57,087 nucleotides of DNA from a bacterium (lineage in GTDB: Bacteria > Elusimicrobiota > Elusimicrobia > UBA1565 > UBA9628). The stretch spans positions 1-57,087 of the forward strand of contig JAJYOT010000004.1 of assembly GCA_021796015.1 (NCBI GenBank), in the 5' to 3' direction. Made by a program: the position numbers and the translations under genes. Positions 9,611 through 17,158 of this stretch are shown in pieces. The notes under the pieces were generated by a model. It saw only the letters and a list, made by a program, of their open reading frames with translations. It was not told the DNA's origin and ran no database searches. Positions within the stretch are counted from its first letter, which is position 1. Each line of letters opens with the position of its first letter.

Positions 9611-11814
9611 TGGCGCGCTTTGCTAAAATTTCCATCCGATTTTTTTGAATCATGACGGCGCGGAGGCTGCGAACCGCCGGCGTTTTCCGAACCGGGAGAC
9701 AACACTGCTTTCCGCGACAAGCGGATTTTTCCGTCCCCGTCGATTTCCAAAACCTTGACCTCGACCGGATCGCCTTCTTTAAGGACGTCCGTCACCTTGG
9801 CCACGCGGTTGACGTCGATTTGAGAGATGTGCAGAAGTCCCTCTCGTCCGGGGAATATCTCGACAAAAGCGCCGAATTCCTTAATCGAAACGACATGGCC
9901 CTTGTAGATTTTTCCGACCTCGGCTTCCATGGAAAGAGCCTCAACTTCCGCTTTCGCCTGATCGCAACCCTCGGCGTCCAAACCGCTGATAAAGACCGAG
10001 CCGTCGTCCTCGACGTCCACTTGAACTCCGTAGGTCTCAATCAAGCGGCGAATATTTTTTCCGCCAGGGCCGATCAAAGCGCCGATTTTATCCACCGGAA
10101 TATGCAAGCGCATGATGCGGGGCGCATTCGGAGAAAGTTCTTTTCTCGGAGAGGCGATGGCCGCTTTCATTTTATCAAGGATAAACATTCGGCCGCGTTT
10201 GGCCTGTTCCAGGGCTTCTCGCATAATGGCAATCGAAAGCCCCTCGATTTTCATATCCATCTGAAAGCCGGTAATTCCCTTTTCAGTTCCAGCGACTTTA
10301 AAGTCCATGTCGCCGTTATGGTCTTCAATTCCAGCGATATCGGTCAAAACGGCGTGTTTTGAGCCTTCTAAGACTAGCCCCATCGCGATTCCCGCGCAAG
10401 GAGCTTTCATTGGAACCCCCGCGTCAAAAAGCGCCAAGGACCCTCCGCAGACCGAAGCCATGGAAGATGAACCGTTTGATTCGAGAATATCCGACACCAA
10501 GCGAATGGTGTAAGGAAAATCCTCTTCAGCCGGCAATAAAACGGCCAAACTTCGGCGCGCCAAGGCCCCGTGGCCGATTTCCCGGCGGCCCGGGCCGCGC
10601 TCGGGTTTCACTTCGCCGACCGAGAAGCCGGGAAAGTTGTAGTGAAGGAGAAAGCGTTCCTTATATTCTCCCTCAAGCTCGTCCATCACCTGCATCTCGC
10701 CCGGGCTTCCCAAGGTGCAAGACACCAAGGCCTGGGTTTGACCGCGGGTGAATAGAACTGAACCGTGAAGACGCGGCAAGATAGGAAGTTGAATCGAAAT
10801 CGGCCGAATCTCATCGAATTTCCGGCCGTCCGGACGCAAGCCTTCATTGAGAGTCAAAACGCGGCTCTCGCGGTAGAGAATTTCCTCGATCACCGGCCCA
10901 ATATGGGAAACCCCGCCGACAAAAGAGGCATCGGTTTTCGCTTTTTCCTCGATCTCTTTTTTAAGTTCGTCCTTGACCGCGTCGATTTTCTCATCCAAGC
11001 CGGCCTTATCCAGGCGCGAGCGAAGCGCTTTCTTGATGGGCTCAAGCGCTTTTTGAGAAACCCACTCAACGATATGTTGCGGCCGAGCCACTTTCGCGAT
11101 TTCGCGCTTGGCGACCACGCGTCCAGAAGCGGCGGATTTCTCAGCAAGCTTAATCTGCAAATCGCAAAGCCCATCAATGGCCTCAGAAGCTATTTTAAGA
11201 GCTTCGGTAAAAAGATCCTCCGAAACTTCCTGGGCGCTTCCCTCGACCATCAAAAGAGCGCCTTTTTTCCCGGCAACGACGAGTTCCAACTCCAAGGTTT
11301 CGCGTTCCTCATAGGTCGGAAACAAAACCCAGGCGCCGTTTAAGCGTCCGATGCGGACCGCGCCCACAGGCCCCCCCCAGGGAATATCCGAAAGCATTAA
11401 CGCCGCGGAAGCCCCGTTGATGGCCAAAACATCGGCGTCATTTTGGAGATCGGAGGAAATAGTAATGGTATGGAGCATCGTCTCATAACGCCAATTCTCA
11501 TTAAAGAGAGGACGAATGGGGCGATCGATGAGGCGGGAAGTCAAAATTTCTTTTTCCCGCGGACGAGTTTCGCGTTTAAAAAAACCGCCTGGAATGCGCC
11601 CGGCGGCATAGGTTCTTTCCCGATATTCGGAAGTGAGCGGAACAAAGTCCGCGTCCTTGGGCGTCCAGGCGGCGGTCGCGGTCGCTAAAACCGCGGTTTC
11701 GCCCAAATGAGCGGTGACCGCGCCCCCCGCCTGTTTGGCGATAGTGCCGGTTTGAAAAGTAATCTGCTTTCCGCCGAAAGACCCTTCTAACGAAATCTTT
11801 TGAATGGGGTCCAT
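9607..11814 (-). CDS. pnp: polyribonucleotide nucleotidyltransferase (PNPase)
   Basis: The 735-residue protein has two RNase PH domains (first with FFKRETRPREKEILTSRLID, second with ALVSCTLGSPGEMQ and YNFPGFSVGE), then KH (IPVDKIGALIGPGGKNIRRL) and S1 (GKIYKGHVVSIKEFGAFVEI) domains in the standard order. PNPase degrades RNA 3'-to-5' by phosphorolysis in the degradosome. It is 2 nt downstream of rpsO, the classic rpsO-pnp pairing. Length matches E. coli (711) plus a short polar tail. Confidence 0.98.
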   Translation of the reverse strand: MDPIQKISLEGSFGGKQITFQTGTIAKQAGGAVTAHLGETAVLATATAAWTPKDADFVPLTSEYRERTYAAGRIPGGFFKRETRPREKEILTSRLIDRPIRPLFNENWRYETMLHTITISSDLQNDADVLAINGASAALMLSDIPWGGPVGAVRIGRLNGAWVLFPTYEERETLELELVVAGKKGALLMVEGSAQEVSEDLFTEALKIASEAIDGLCDLQIKLAEKSAASGRVVAKREIAKVARPQHIVEWVSQKALEPIKKALRSRLDKAGLDEKIDAVKDELKKEIEEKAKTDASFVGGVSHIGPVIEEILYRESRVLTLNEGLRPDGRKFDEIRPISIQLPILPRLHGSVLFTRGQTQALVSCTLGSPGEMQVMDELEGEYKERFLLHYNFPGFSVGEVKPERGPGRREIGHGALARRSLAVLLPAEEDFPYTIRLVSDILESNGSSSMASVCGGSLALFDAGVPMKAPCAGIAMGLVLEGSKHAVLTDIAGIEDHNGDMDFKVAGTEKGITGFQMDMKIEGLSIAIMREALEQAKRGRMFILDKMKAAIASPRKELSPNAPRIMRLHIPVDKIGALIGPGGKNIRRLIETYGVQVDVEDDGSVFISGLDAEGCDQAKAEVEALSMEAEVGKIYKGHVVSIKEFGAFVEIFPGREGLLHISQIDVNRVAKVTDVLKEGDPVEVKVLEIDGDGKIRLSRKAVLSPGSENAGGSQPPRRHDSKKSDGNFSKARH

Positions 11815-11816
11815 GA

Positions 11817-12083
11817 CTATTTTCTCAAGTCGAGCTGCTTAAGGATCTTGCCGTATCCTTCCGGATCCTTGCGCTTGAGGTAGTTCATGAGTCTCCGTCT
11901 TTGGCCGACGAGCATCAAAAGGCCGCGTTGTCCCGCATGGTCTTTTTTATGCGTTTTAAGATGCGCGGATATTTGTTTAATCCTTTCGGTAATGAGCGCG
12001 GACTGAGCCAGCGCGCTTCCGGGGTTCATATGTTCCCCCGAGAACTTCTTGATGATTTCTGTTTTAGTTTCTTTAGTTAGCAT
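11817..12083 (-). CDS. rpsO: 30S ribosomal protein S15
   Basis: The 88-residue protein matches S15 throughout, including the C-terminal MLVGQRRRLMNYLKRKDPEGYGKIL that contacts 16S rRNA. The start was set at the ATG of MLTKETKTEII, 6 nt behind TATAAT, rather than an upstream in-frame ATG at 12122. With transcription starting at the ATG there is no room for the S15 autoregulatory leader known in E. coli and Bacillus. It is the first gene of the ten-gene operon. Confidence 0.96.
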   Translation of the reverse strand: MLTKETKTEIIKKFSGEHMNPGSALAQSALITERIKQISAHLKTHKKDHAGQRGLLMLVGQRRRLMNYLKRKDPEGYGKILKQLDLRK

Positions 12084-12089
12084 GGTTTT

Positions 12090-12095
12090 ATTATA
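12090..12095 (-). promoter_or_regulatory. leaderless promoter of the rpsO operon
   Basis: On the minus strand TATAAT is followed by AAAACC and then the rpsO ATG. The 6-nt gap puts the expected transcription start on the A of the start codon. A weak -35 (TAGACC) lies 16 nt upstream. The exact 6-nt spacing recurs at other genes in the window. Confidence 0.65.
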
Positions 12096-12144
12096 CAAAT
12101 TTCCGCCGCCAGGTCTACCCATGCCGAATCAGGACGGTTGAGGG

Positions 12145-12163
12145 AATAGGGACTTTCCCTATT
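12145..12163. repeat. small palindrome related to the GGGACtGTCCC family
   Basis: AATAGGGA-CTT-TCCCTATT is a perfect 8-bp inverted repeat with a 3-nt loop. It resembles the ATTRGGGACWGTCCCYAAT repeats found in the CPBP-HtrA gene and the S53 signal peptide. It sits between the rpsO promoter and the hypothetical gene ending at 12209. No U-run follows on either strand, so it is not a standard terminator. Confidence 0.5.
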
Positions 12164-12208
12164 TTCACTAAAGACACTATTTGCATTGCGATGTCTCTCA
12201 ATATGAAT

Positions 12209-12616
12209 TCAACGGCGCGGCTGAAGCGGTGGCAAGATGTTGAAATGTTTGTTAAAGACGTAGTAACAACTGAAATGGAATAGACAAAAAGCAATCAGTG
12301 TAATGAGAAACATTTTCTTTTTTTCTCTACTCCACAAAAACCCCAATACGCCTCCCTCGGTGGCAAGTAGAATTACCCAAATAAGCCCAAACCCCCAGTC
12401 TGGAAGATTTAGCTCTAGTAAAAATAGCAGACCGACAGGCCCTTCAAAACAAGCAACCCACTGTAAAACTGTCAGGCCTATGGCAGGCCCGAAAAAATGA
12501 GTCATCCATTGAGGAGTATTGTCCAAACCGGAAAGAATCGGACCTATTAAAATGCCTAATAGAATAAATCGATTCTTATAAAACCAGTGCCTCAGACTAT
12601 TAATTATTTTTTGCAT
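12209..12616 (-). CDS. hypothetical membrane protein
   Basis: I do not recognise this 135-residue protein. It has four hydrophobic segments (around 18-30, 42-68, 72-95 and 100-118), a basic N-terminus (RHWFYKNR), and a C-terminal LPPLQPRR tail. A TATAAC box 13 nt before the ATG suggests its own promoter with a very short leader. It is separate from the rpsO operon and adjoins the repeat-flanked DUF3800 cassette. Confidence 0.55.
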   Translation of the reverse strand: MQKIINSLRHWFYKNRFILLGILIGPILSGLDNTPQWMTHFFGPAIGLTVLQWVACFEGPVGLLFLLELNLPDWGFGLIWVILLATEGGVLGFLWSREKKKMFLITLIAFCLFHFSCYYVFNKHFNILPPLQPRR

Positions 12617-12703
12617 TTTTTTGAGGTTTGTTATAGTTTTCCAGACAGATGGTAAAGGTTTTTTTATGAATTTTTTTTAACACAGAAGCCCTCGCTTCTC
12701 TAA

Positions 12704-12743
12704 CGTCAATTAACGTTTTAAATTCTATCAAATGCCGCTCAGC
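12704..12743. repeat. left copy of a ~40-bp direct repeat flanking the DUF3800 gene
   Basis: CGTCAATTAACGTTT, a 2-nt variable spot, then AATTCTATCAAATGCCGCTC and aGC. The right copy at 13513-13553 has the same order with a one-base indel and one substitution. The two copies are about 810 bp apart and bracket exactly one gene plus a candidate RNA. The left part is a near palindrome (CGTcAATTaACG). Confidence 0.8.
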
Positions 12744-12768
12744 CCCCCGCGAATTTATACCCACATTC

Positions 12769-12777
12769 TGCTATACT
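12769..12777 (+). promoter_or_regulatory. extended -10 promoter of candidate small RNA
   Basis: TGcTATACT is an extended -10 element (TGn plus five of six TATAAT matches). The expected start, 6-7 nt later, falls at 12783-12784, exactly where the 9-bp closing stem of the candidate RNA begins. No -35 is needed for an extended -10. Confidence 0.45.
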
Positions 12778-12782
12778 ATTGA

Positions 12783-12855
12783 TGAACCTGAACTCCGAAC
12801 TGCCACCCTTGGTGCGCGTGCCCGTAAGGGCTAGGACTCAGGTTCATTGTTTTTT
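12783..12855 (+). ncRNA. candidate structured small RNA with intrinsic terminator
   Basis: A perfect 9-bp stem (TGAACCTGA at 12783-12791 with TCAGGTTCA at 12838-12846) closes a region holding two hairpins: CACC-CUU-GGUG (12804-12814) and GCCC-GUAA-GGGC (12820-12831, a GNRA tetraloop). TTGTTTTTT follows immediately. An extended -10 lies at the right distance upstream. The 3' part is antisense to the last codons and stop of the DUF3800 gene. It does not fit tRNA, SRP RNA or tmRNA. I do not recognise the family; expression is untested. Confidence 0.4.
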
Positions 12856-13475
12856 AGGCCCGGCCATATTTGCAGTCCCGCTTCTCTCATGCGGATTAAT
12901 TTGATATAGCCTTCGGCGTCCGCTTTCCCGCTATAACTTCGATGAATGGCTCCCGACACCATGTCGGCCAGCTGGATGAGATCGTGCTTTTCCGAATCCA
13001 AGAAGCCAACCTGTTCAATGTGCCGCTTCTCTTGATTGATTTTCTTCTTGAGATAGGTGGTGATTTCCCTTCGAAATTGGCGGTCGCCGCTGGCGTCAAT
13101 GTAAACCCGGGCGTCCTCCAAATGCTCGCGGGCGTTCAAAAACACCAGTTGGGTCGCATATTTATAGAACGACTCCTTAACTTTAAAGCCCGGGCCGTAA
13201 AGTCCTGATTTATTGATCACGATTCCATAGTAAAAGAATCCATACGGAGCCATCGCCTGTAGAAAAGCCATCCGGTGTTCCGGGCGGCATTTATTGAACT
13301 TAAACTCAAATTGGGGATGAAGGTTCAGCTCTCGCCTAAGAAGAGTAATCCGTTGCTCCACGGCTTTGGCGTCCTCTTCATCCTCAAACACTACCAAGGC
13401 AACAACGAAATAAGCCGATGACCCTCGCGCCAACTTAAGACCAGCATCCCCCGATTCATCAACGTAAACTAGCAT
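12831..13475 (-). CDS. DUF3800 domain protein (RNase H-like fold)
   Basis: The 214-residue protein has the DUF3800 signature: D6-E-S-G-D10 at the N-terminus, FKFNK in the middle, ARVYIDASGD, and C-terminal DLIQLADMVSGAIHRSY. The spaced acidic residues suggest a metal-dependent RNase H-like nuclease; the family is common on phages, mobile elements and near defence genes, but its biochemistry is poorly known. It is a single gene between two 40-bp direct repeats, which suggests acquisition as a unit. A TATAAA lies about 20 nt before the ATG; no Shine-Dalgarno is seen. Confidence 0.8.
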   Translation of the reverse strand: MLVYVDESGDAGLKLARGSSAYFVVALVVFEDEEDAKAVEQRITLLRRELNLHPQFEFKFNKCRPEHRMAFLQAMAPYGFFYYGIVINKSGLYGPGFKVKESFYKYATQLVFLNAREHLEDARVYIDASGDRQFRREITTYLKKKINQEKRHIEQVGFLDSEKHDLIQLADMVSGAIHRSYSGKADAEGYIKLIRMREAGLQIWPGLKNNEPES

Positions 13476-13512
13476 GACGGAAGAACCATCGCTTTTTATA
13501 TCGCATCCATAT

Positions 13513-13553
13513 CGTCAATTAACGTTTCGAAATTCTATCAAATGCCGCTCGGC
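13513..13553. repeat. right copy of the ~40-bp direct repeat flanking the DUF3800 gene
   Basis: It matches the copy at 12704-12743 except for one inserted base and two substitutions. It ends 25 nt before the -10 box of the FTCD gene, so the repeat may be part of, or next to, that promoter region. Confidence 0.8.
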
Positions 13554-13578
13554 GAAACTTTAAGCGGCCCGTTAATTC

Positions 13579-13584
13579 TATAAT
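13579..13584 (+). promoter_or_regulatory. leaderless promoter of the FTCD gene
   Basis: TATAAT, then AGACCA (6 nt), then ATG. The upstream TTAATTc matches the promoter at the left edge of the window, and both have an A/T-AGCGG about 10 nt further upstream. Confidence 0.65.
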
Positions 13585-13590
13585 AGACCA

Positions 13591-15069
13591 ATGAAACTCA
13601 TCGAATGCGTGCCGAATTTTTCGGAAGGAAAAGACAAAAACAAAATAGCGGCCATTGTCTCCGCAGCCTCATCCGTTTCCGGCGTGACGATTTTAGACGT
13701 TGAAAACGACGCCGATCACAACCGTTCGGTTCTTTCATTCATCGCTCCCCCCGAGGCGGCCTTAAAAGCCTGCTTTGAAGTCGCAAAAAAATCGGCCGAA
13801 CTCATCGATCTCAACTGTCACAAGGGCGAACACCCGCGAATGGGGGCGGTGGACGTCATTCCTTTTATACCGGTTTCCGAATCGACGCTGGACGATTGCC
13901 GGGCTCTCGCCAAACGCCTGGGAGAAAAAATCGGACGGGAACTTCAAATTCCGGTCTACCTTTACGGCGAGGCAACGGCAAATCCATCCCGAAAGGATTT
14001 GGCGAACGTTCGCAAGGGGCAATTCGAGGGTCTTAAGGAACTCATCGGCAAGGACCCCGAGCGGGTTCCGGATTTCGGCCCCAATCAAATTCATCCGACC
14101 GCCGGCGCGGTCGCGGTCGGCGCGAGAGAGCAGATCGTCAATTTCAACATCAATCTCGATCTGACGAATCTTGAGGCCGGAAAAGATATCGCCAAGCGCC
14201 TGCGCGCCTCCGGCGGCGGCCTTCCGGCGGTTCGCGCGAAAGAAATTTTTCTTAAAGCCCGGAATCAGGTTCAGATCTCGACCGTTCTCACCGATTACAA
14301 AACCACCGGCATGGCGCACGTCCTTAAAGAAGCTCAAAAACTGGCCGCGGAAAAAGGCGCGAAAATTTTGACGACCGAAATCGTCGGGCTTTTGCCGCAA
14401 GACGCCCTCGTCAATTTCGCCGTCGATTCCTTGAATCTCGAAAACTTTAATCCCGACGCGCAGATTCTCGAGCGAAAACTCAATGCCGCCGGCAGCGCGG
14501 AAAAATCAAATTGGCTCAAGGGCGGAAAAACGCTCGTCCAAGCGCTTGAGAATACAGATCCCACCCCCGGCGGGGGTTCCGCCGCCGCTTTGTCCGGCGC
14601 CATGGGATGCGCCTTGGCCATCATGGCCGCCGCGGTGACTCTCAAATCAAAAAAGCTGGATGAAGCCAAGCGCCCGTTGATTGAGAAAAGCAAAAGCAAA
14701 ATTTCCAACTTAAAAACCCTTCTTGAAAATTTGGCGGAAGAAGACGCGAAATCTTTCGATCAAGTGATGAAAGCTTTTGCAATTCCGAAAGAAGACCCGG
14801 AAAGACGCGCCCTTATCGATGCGGCTTTAATCCAAGCGGCTCAGGTTCCGCTTAAAACCGCGCAAAGTGCCAAGGAAGCGCTGAGAGAATCTTCGGCGCT
14901 TAAAGAACTCGTTCAGACCTCGGTCTCATCCGATCTCAACTGCGCGCTTCACCTTCTCAAAGCTGCCGTTCTCTGCGCGGCAGAAAACGTGAGAATCAAC
15001 CTTGATTCCCTCAGCAACCCCAGCCAAGCTTCCGATATTCGAAAAACGCTTGAAGCCTGTCTCGCTTAA
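13591..15069 (+). CDS. ftcD: bifunctional glutamate formiminotransferase / formimidoyltetrahydrofolate cyclodeaminase
   Basis: The 492-residue protein fuses a formiminotransferase domain (about 1-300; CVPNFSEGKD, HNRSVLSF, HKGEHPRMGAVDVIPF) to a cyclodeaminase domain (about 310-492; TDPTPGGGSAAALSGAMGCAL). It moves the formimino group of N-formiminoglutamate (from histidine breakdown) to tetrahydrofolate and then releases ammonia to give 5,10-methenyl-THF. No hut genes are nearby, so the role may be folate one-carbon supply rather than histidine degradation. Its stop overlaps the opposing hydrolase gene inside a TTAA. Confidence 0.93.
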   Translation: MKLIECVPNFSEGKDKNKIAAIVSAASSVSGVTILDVENDADHNRSVLSFIAPPEAALKACFEVAKKSAELIDLNCHKGEHPRMGAVDVIPFIPVSESTLDDCRALAKRLGEKIGRELQIPVYLYGEATANPSRKDLANVRKGQFEGLKELIGKDPERVPDFGPNQIHPTAGAVAVGAREQIVNFNINLDLTNLEAGKDIAKRLRASGGGLPAVRAKEIFLKARNQVQISTVLTDYKTTGMAHVLKEAQKLAAEKGAKILTTEIVGLLPQDALVNFAVDSLNLENFNPDAQILERKLNAAGSAEKSNWLKGGKTLVQALENTDPTPGGGSAAALSGAMGCALAIMAAAVTLKSKKLDEAKRPLIEKSKSKISNLKTLLENLAEEDAKSFDQVMKAFAIPKEDPERRALIDAALIQAAQVPLKTAQSAKEALRESSALKELVQTSVSSDLNCALHLLKAAVLCAAENVRINLDSLSNPSQASDIRKTLEACLA

Positions 15070-15794
15070 TTGTTTTGAAGGAAAGACTGAACCAAGGCCC
15101 AGGCTTGGGGCGCGGATTTCGCATGATAGTTCGCTCTCGCGTCGCAGAAAAACCCGTGATCAGCGTCGGAAAATTCCACATTGACGAAAGATTTCCCCGC
15201 TTTACGCAGCGCCTGGGTCACGGCCTGGGTCTGTTCCGGCAAAATATGCCCGTCTTTTCCACCCCACAAGAAGAGCATCGGAGCGCTGAGTTTCAAAACG
15301 CGGTCCAAAAGACCGGGTCCCATGGGGCTTGGGCCAATGCCGGCGCCGTAAAATGAAATCGCCCATTTTAAAGGAAGAATGGAGTTTGCGACGTAAGCCG
15401 CTCGCCCACCCATGCAAAACCCAACGCAGCCGATTCCCTCGGAACTCGCCGCCGAATTTTGTTTCAAGAAATCATAAGAAGCGCGCAAATCCGCCTCAAG
15501 CCCTTCAAGAGTCATCGCCTGCATATGCGGCATGACGGCCGGGAAATCCGTATAAGACCCGGTAAAACCGGCGGGAGCCGAACGGTGAAAGACTTCTGGA
15601 GCAATAGCCAAATACCCCAGCGCAGCAAAACGACGCGTCACGTCTTTAATATAATCATTGACTCCAAAAGCTTCTTGGACGACAATCATCGCCCGGTGGT
15701 TGGGGTTTTTGGGATGCGCGACATAAGCCTGCATCGTCGTTTGATCGGACACTTTGAGAGAAACGAATTCTTCTTTTTCTTTTAACTGGGACAT
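15066..15794 (-). CDS. dienelactone hydrolase family protein
   Basis: An alpha/beta hydrolase with the DLH triad: nucleophile Cys in GFCMGGRAA, Asp in WGGKDGHI, and His in DADHGFF. Early VVQEAFGVNDYI matches the family's (E/H)xxG region. DLH proteins open lactone rings, but most genomic homologues have unknown substrates. The start was placed at the ATG at 15794 because GGAGG stands 4 nt upstream; an in-frame ATG at 15824 would give a 10-residue extension. It is divergent from hisS. Confidence 0.88.
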   Translation of the reverse strand: MSQLKEKEEFVSLKVSDQTTMQAYVAHPKNPNHRAMIVVQEAFGVNDYIKDVTRRFAALGYLAIAPEVFHRSAPAGFTGSYTDFPAVMPHMQAMTLEGLEADLRASYDFLKQNSAASSEGIGCVGFCMGGRAAYVANSILPLKWAISFYGAGIGPSPMGPGLLDRVLKLSAPMLFLWGGKDGHILPEQTQAVTQALRKAGKSFVNVEFSDADHGFFCDARANYHAKSAPQAWALVQSFLQNN

Positions 15795-15845
15795 AAGACC
15801 TCCAATGAATTTTATTTTTAACAAACTTTGATTAAGACTATTTAA

Positions 15846-15851
15846 TAAAAT
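15846..15851 (+). promoter_or_regulatory. probable -10 of hisS, near-leaderless
   Basis: TAAAAT ends 5 nt before the hisS ATG. An alternative is TTAACA (15818-15823), a 17-nt spacer and TTTAAT (15841-15846), which gives a leader of only a few bases. No Shine-Dalgarno is present in either reading. Confidence 0.45.
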
Positions 15852-15856
15852 AAACT

Positions 15857-17149
15857 ATGCCTATTTCATCTTCCCCCCCATCCGGATTTCGTGATTTTTT
15901 GCCGCAAAATCTCAAACTCCGTCAAAAAGTTTCTCAAACTATTTCCGATATTTACCGTTCTTTTGGTTTTGAAGCGATTGAAACCTCGGCTCTTGAAAAC
16001 CTTGAAGTTCTAACTGGCAAAGGCGGCGGCGAAAATGAAAAGCTGATTTTTAAAGCCCTTAAGCGCGGAGAAAAACTCACCGAAGCTCTTGAGAAAAAAG
16101 AAGAACTCGCGGATATGGGGCTGCGGTTTGATCTCACTCTTCCCTTGGCGCGTTTTTACGCCGCTCATCAAAGCTTTCTTCCAAAGCCTTTCAAGGCCTT
16201 TCATATCGCTCCGGTCTGGCGAGCGGAACGGGCTCAAAAGGGCCGATACCGAGAATTTACCCAGTGCGACATAGACATTATCGGCGCGGATCATTGGACG
16301 GCGGAAGTGGAAATTATCTCAGCCATCCTCCAGGTTTTTGACGCGCTTGAAATTAAGGATGTCACCGTTTTGCTTAATGACCGCGCCTTGGTTGAAGAAG
16401 CGCTTCAAAAATCCGGCGTTCCAGAAGAGAAAAGAGCCTCTATCTGCGTTGTCATCGACAAACTCGATAGAATGCCGCGCGAAAAAATAGAAGAAGAAAT
16501 CTCTATTCTTGTAGGCGAACAAATCTCTCAAGCCGTTCAAACCCTCTTACTTGGGGAATCAGAAAGCTCTTATGCCGAGGTTTCACCTGCTTCTTTTGCG
16601 CGCTTAAAAGAAATTTCAGCAAGCCTTTCTCGCTTAAACAAAAACGCCCGCGTTCAAATCACGCCTTCACTCATGCGCGGCTTCGACTATTACACCGGCC
16701 CGGTTTTCGAATTTCGCCATCCAAAACTATCCGGCTCATTAGGCGGCGGCGGACGATACGACCGGCTTCTTGAAAAATTTGGAGTTCCTCAAATTCCCGC
16801 CTGCGGAGGCTCGATTGGGTTCGAGCGTTTGATTCTTCTGTTTGAGGAACTGGGATACCATAATGAGGATTTTGGACCACAATTTTTTGTCGCGATTTTT
16901 TCCGAGGAAATGATGCCGCGCTCGCTTGAACTCGCCTCAAAACTTCGCGCCTTAAGAAAAAACGTCGATCTCTACCCGGGGCCGGCAAAGCTCAAAAACC
17001 AGTTTAAGTACGCCGATCAAAAAAAGGCCCGCTACGCTCTGATCATCGGCCCGGATGAGGCCCGGCAAAACCAAATCCGAATCAAGGATCTCAAAACCGG
17101 AATCGAAAAACTTGAAGATTTTGAGGCTGTTCTGAAACTACCGGACTAA
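15857..17149 (+). CDS. hisS: histidyl-tRNA synthetase
   Basis: The 430-residue class II synthetase has motif 1 (PSGFRDFLP), motif 2 (RAERAQKGRYREFTQCDID), the histidine-binding GFDYYTGPVFEF, motif 3 (GGSIGFERLI) and a C-terminal anticodon-binding domain (FVAIFSEEM ... LRKNVDLYPG). It charges tRNA-His. It converges on the aminopeptidase gene with a 9-nt gap. Confidence 0.97.
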   Translation: MPISSSPPSGFRDFLPQNLKLRQKVSQTISDIYRSFGFEAIETSALENLEVLTGKGGGENEKLIFKALKRGEKLTEALEKKEELADMGLRFDLTLPLARFYAAHQSFLPKPFKAFHIAPVWRAERAQKGRYREFTQCDIDIIGADHWTAEVEIISAILQVFDALEIKDVTVLLNDRALVEEALQKSGVPEEKRASICVVIDKLDRMPREKIEEEISILVGEQISQAVQTLLLGESESSYAEVSPASFARLKEISASLSRLNKNARVQITPSLMRGFDYYTGPVFEFRHPKLSGSLGGGGRYDRLLEKFGVPQIPACGGSIGFERLILLFEELGYHNEDFGPQFFVAIFSEEMMPRSLELASKLRALRKNVDLYPGPAKLKNQFKYADQKKARYALIIGPDEARQNQIRIKDLKTGIEKLEDFEAVLKLPD

Positions 17150-17158
17150 GAATTTCCT

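Noticed and set aside
9652..10362. 236-codon open frame antisense to pnp
   Set aside because: It overlaps a clear PNPase gene completely, and its composition follows from the opposite strand's codon usage; no recognisable protein.
12684..12699. AGAAGC-CCTC-GCTTCT hairpin next to a T-run, as a terminator
   Set aside because: The T-run lies 5' of the hairpin on the plus strand, and an A-run follows on the minus strand, so neither strand has the stem-then-U arrangement.
12783..12855. A tRNA or the SRP RNA at the candidate small-RNA locus
   Set aside because: There is no 7-bp acceptor with cloverleaf spacing, no T-loop sequence, and no conserved SRP loop GGAAG/GCAGC; kept only as an unassigned structured RNA.
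13762..14400. 212-codon open frame antisense to ftcD
   Set aside because: A shadow of a well-supported gene in a G+C-rich stretch; no start signals or motifs.
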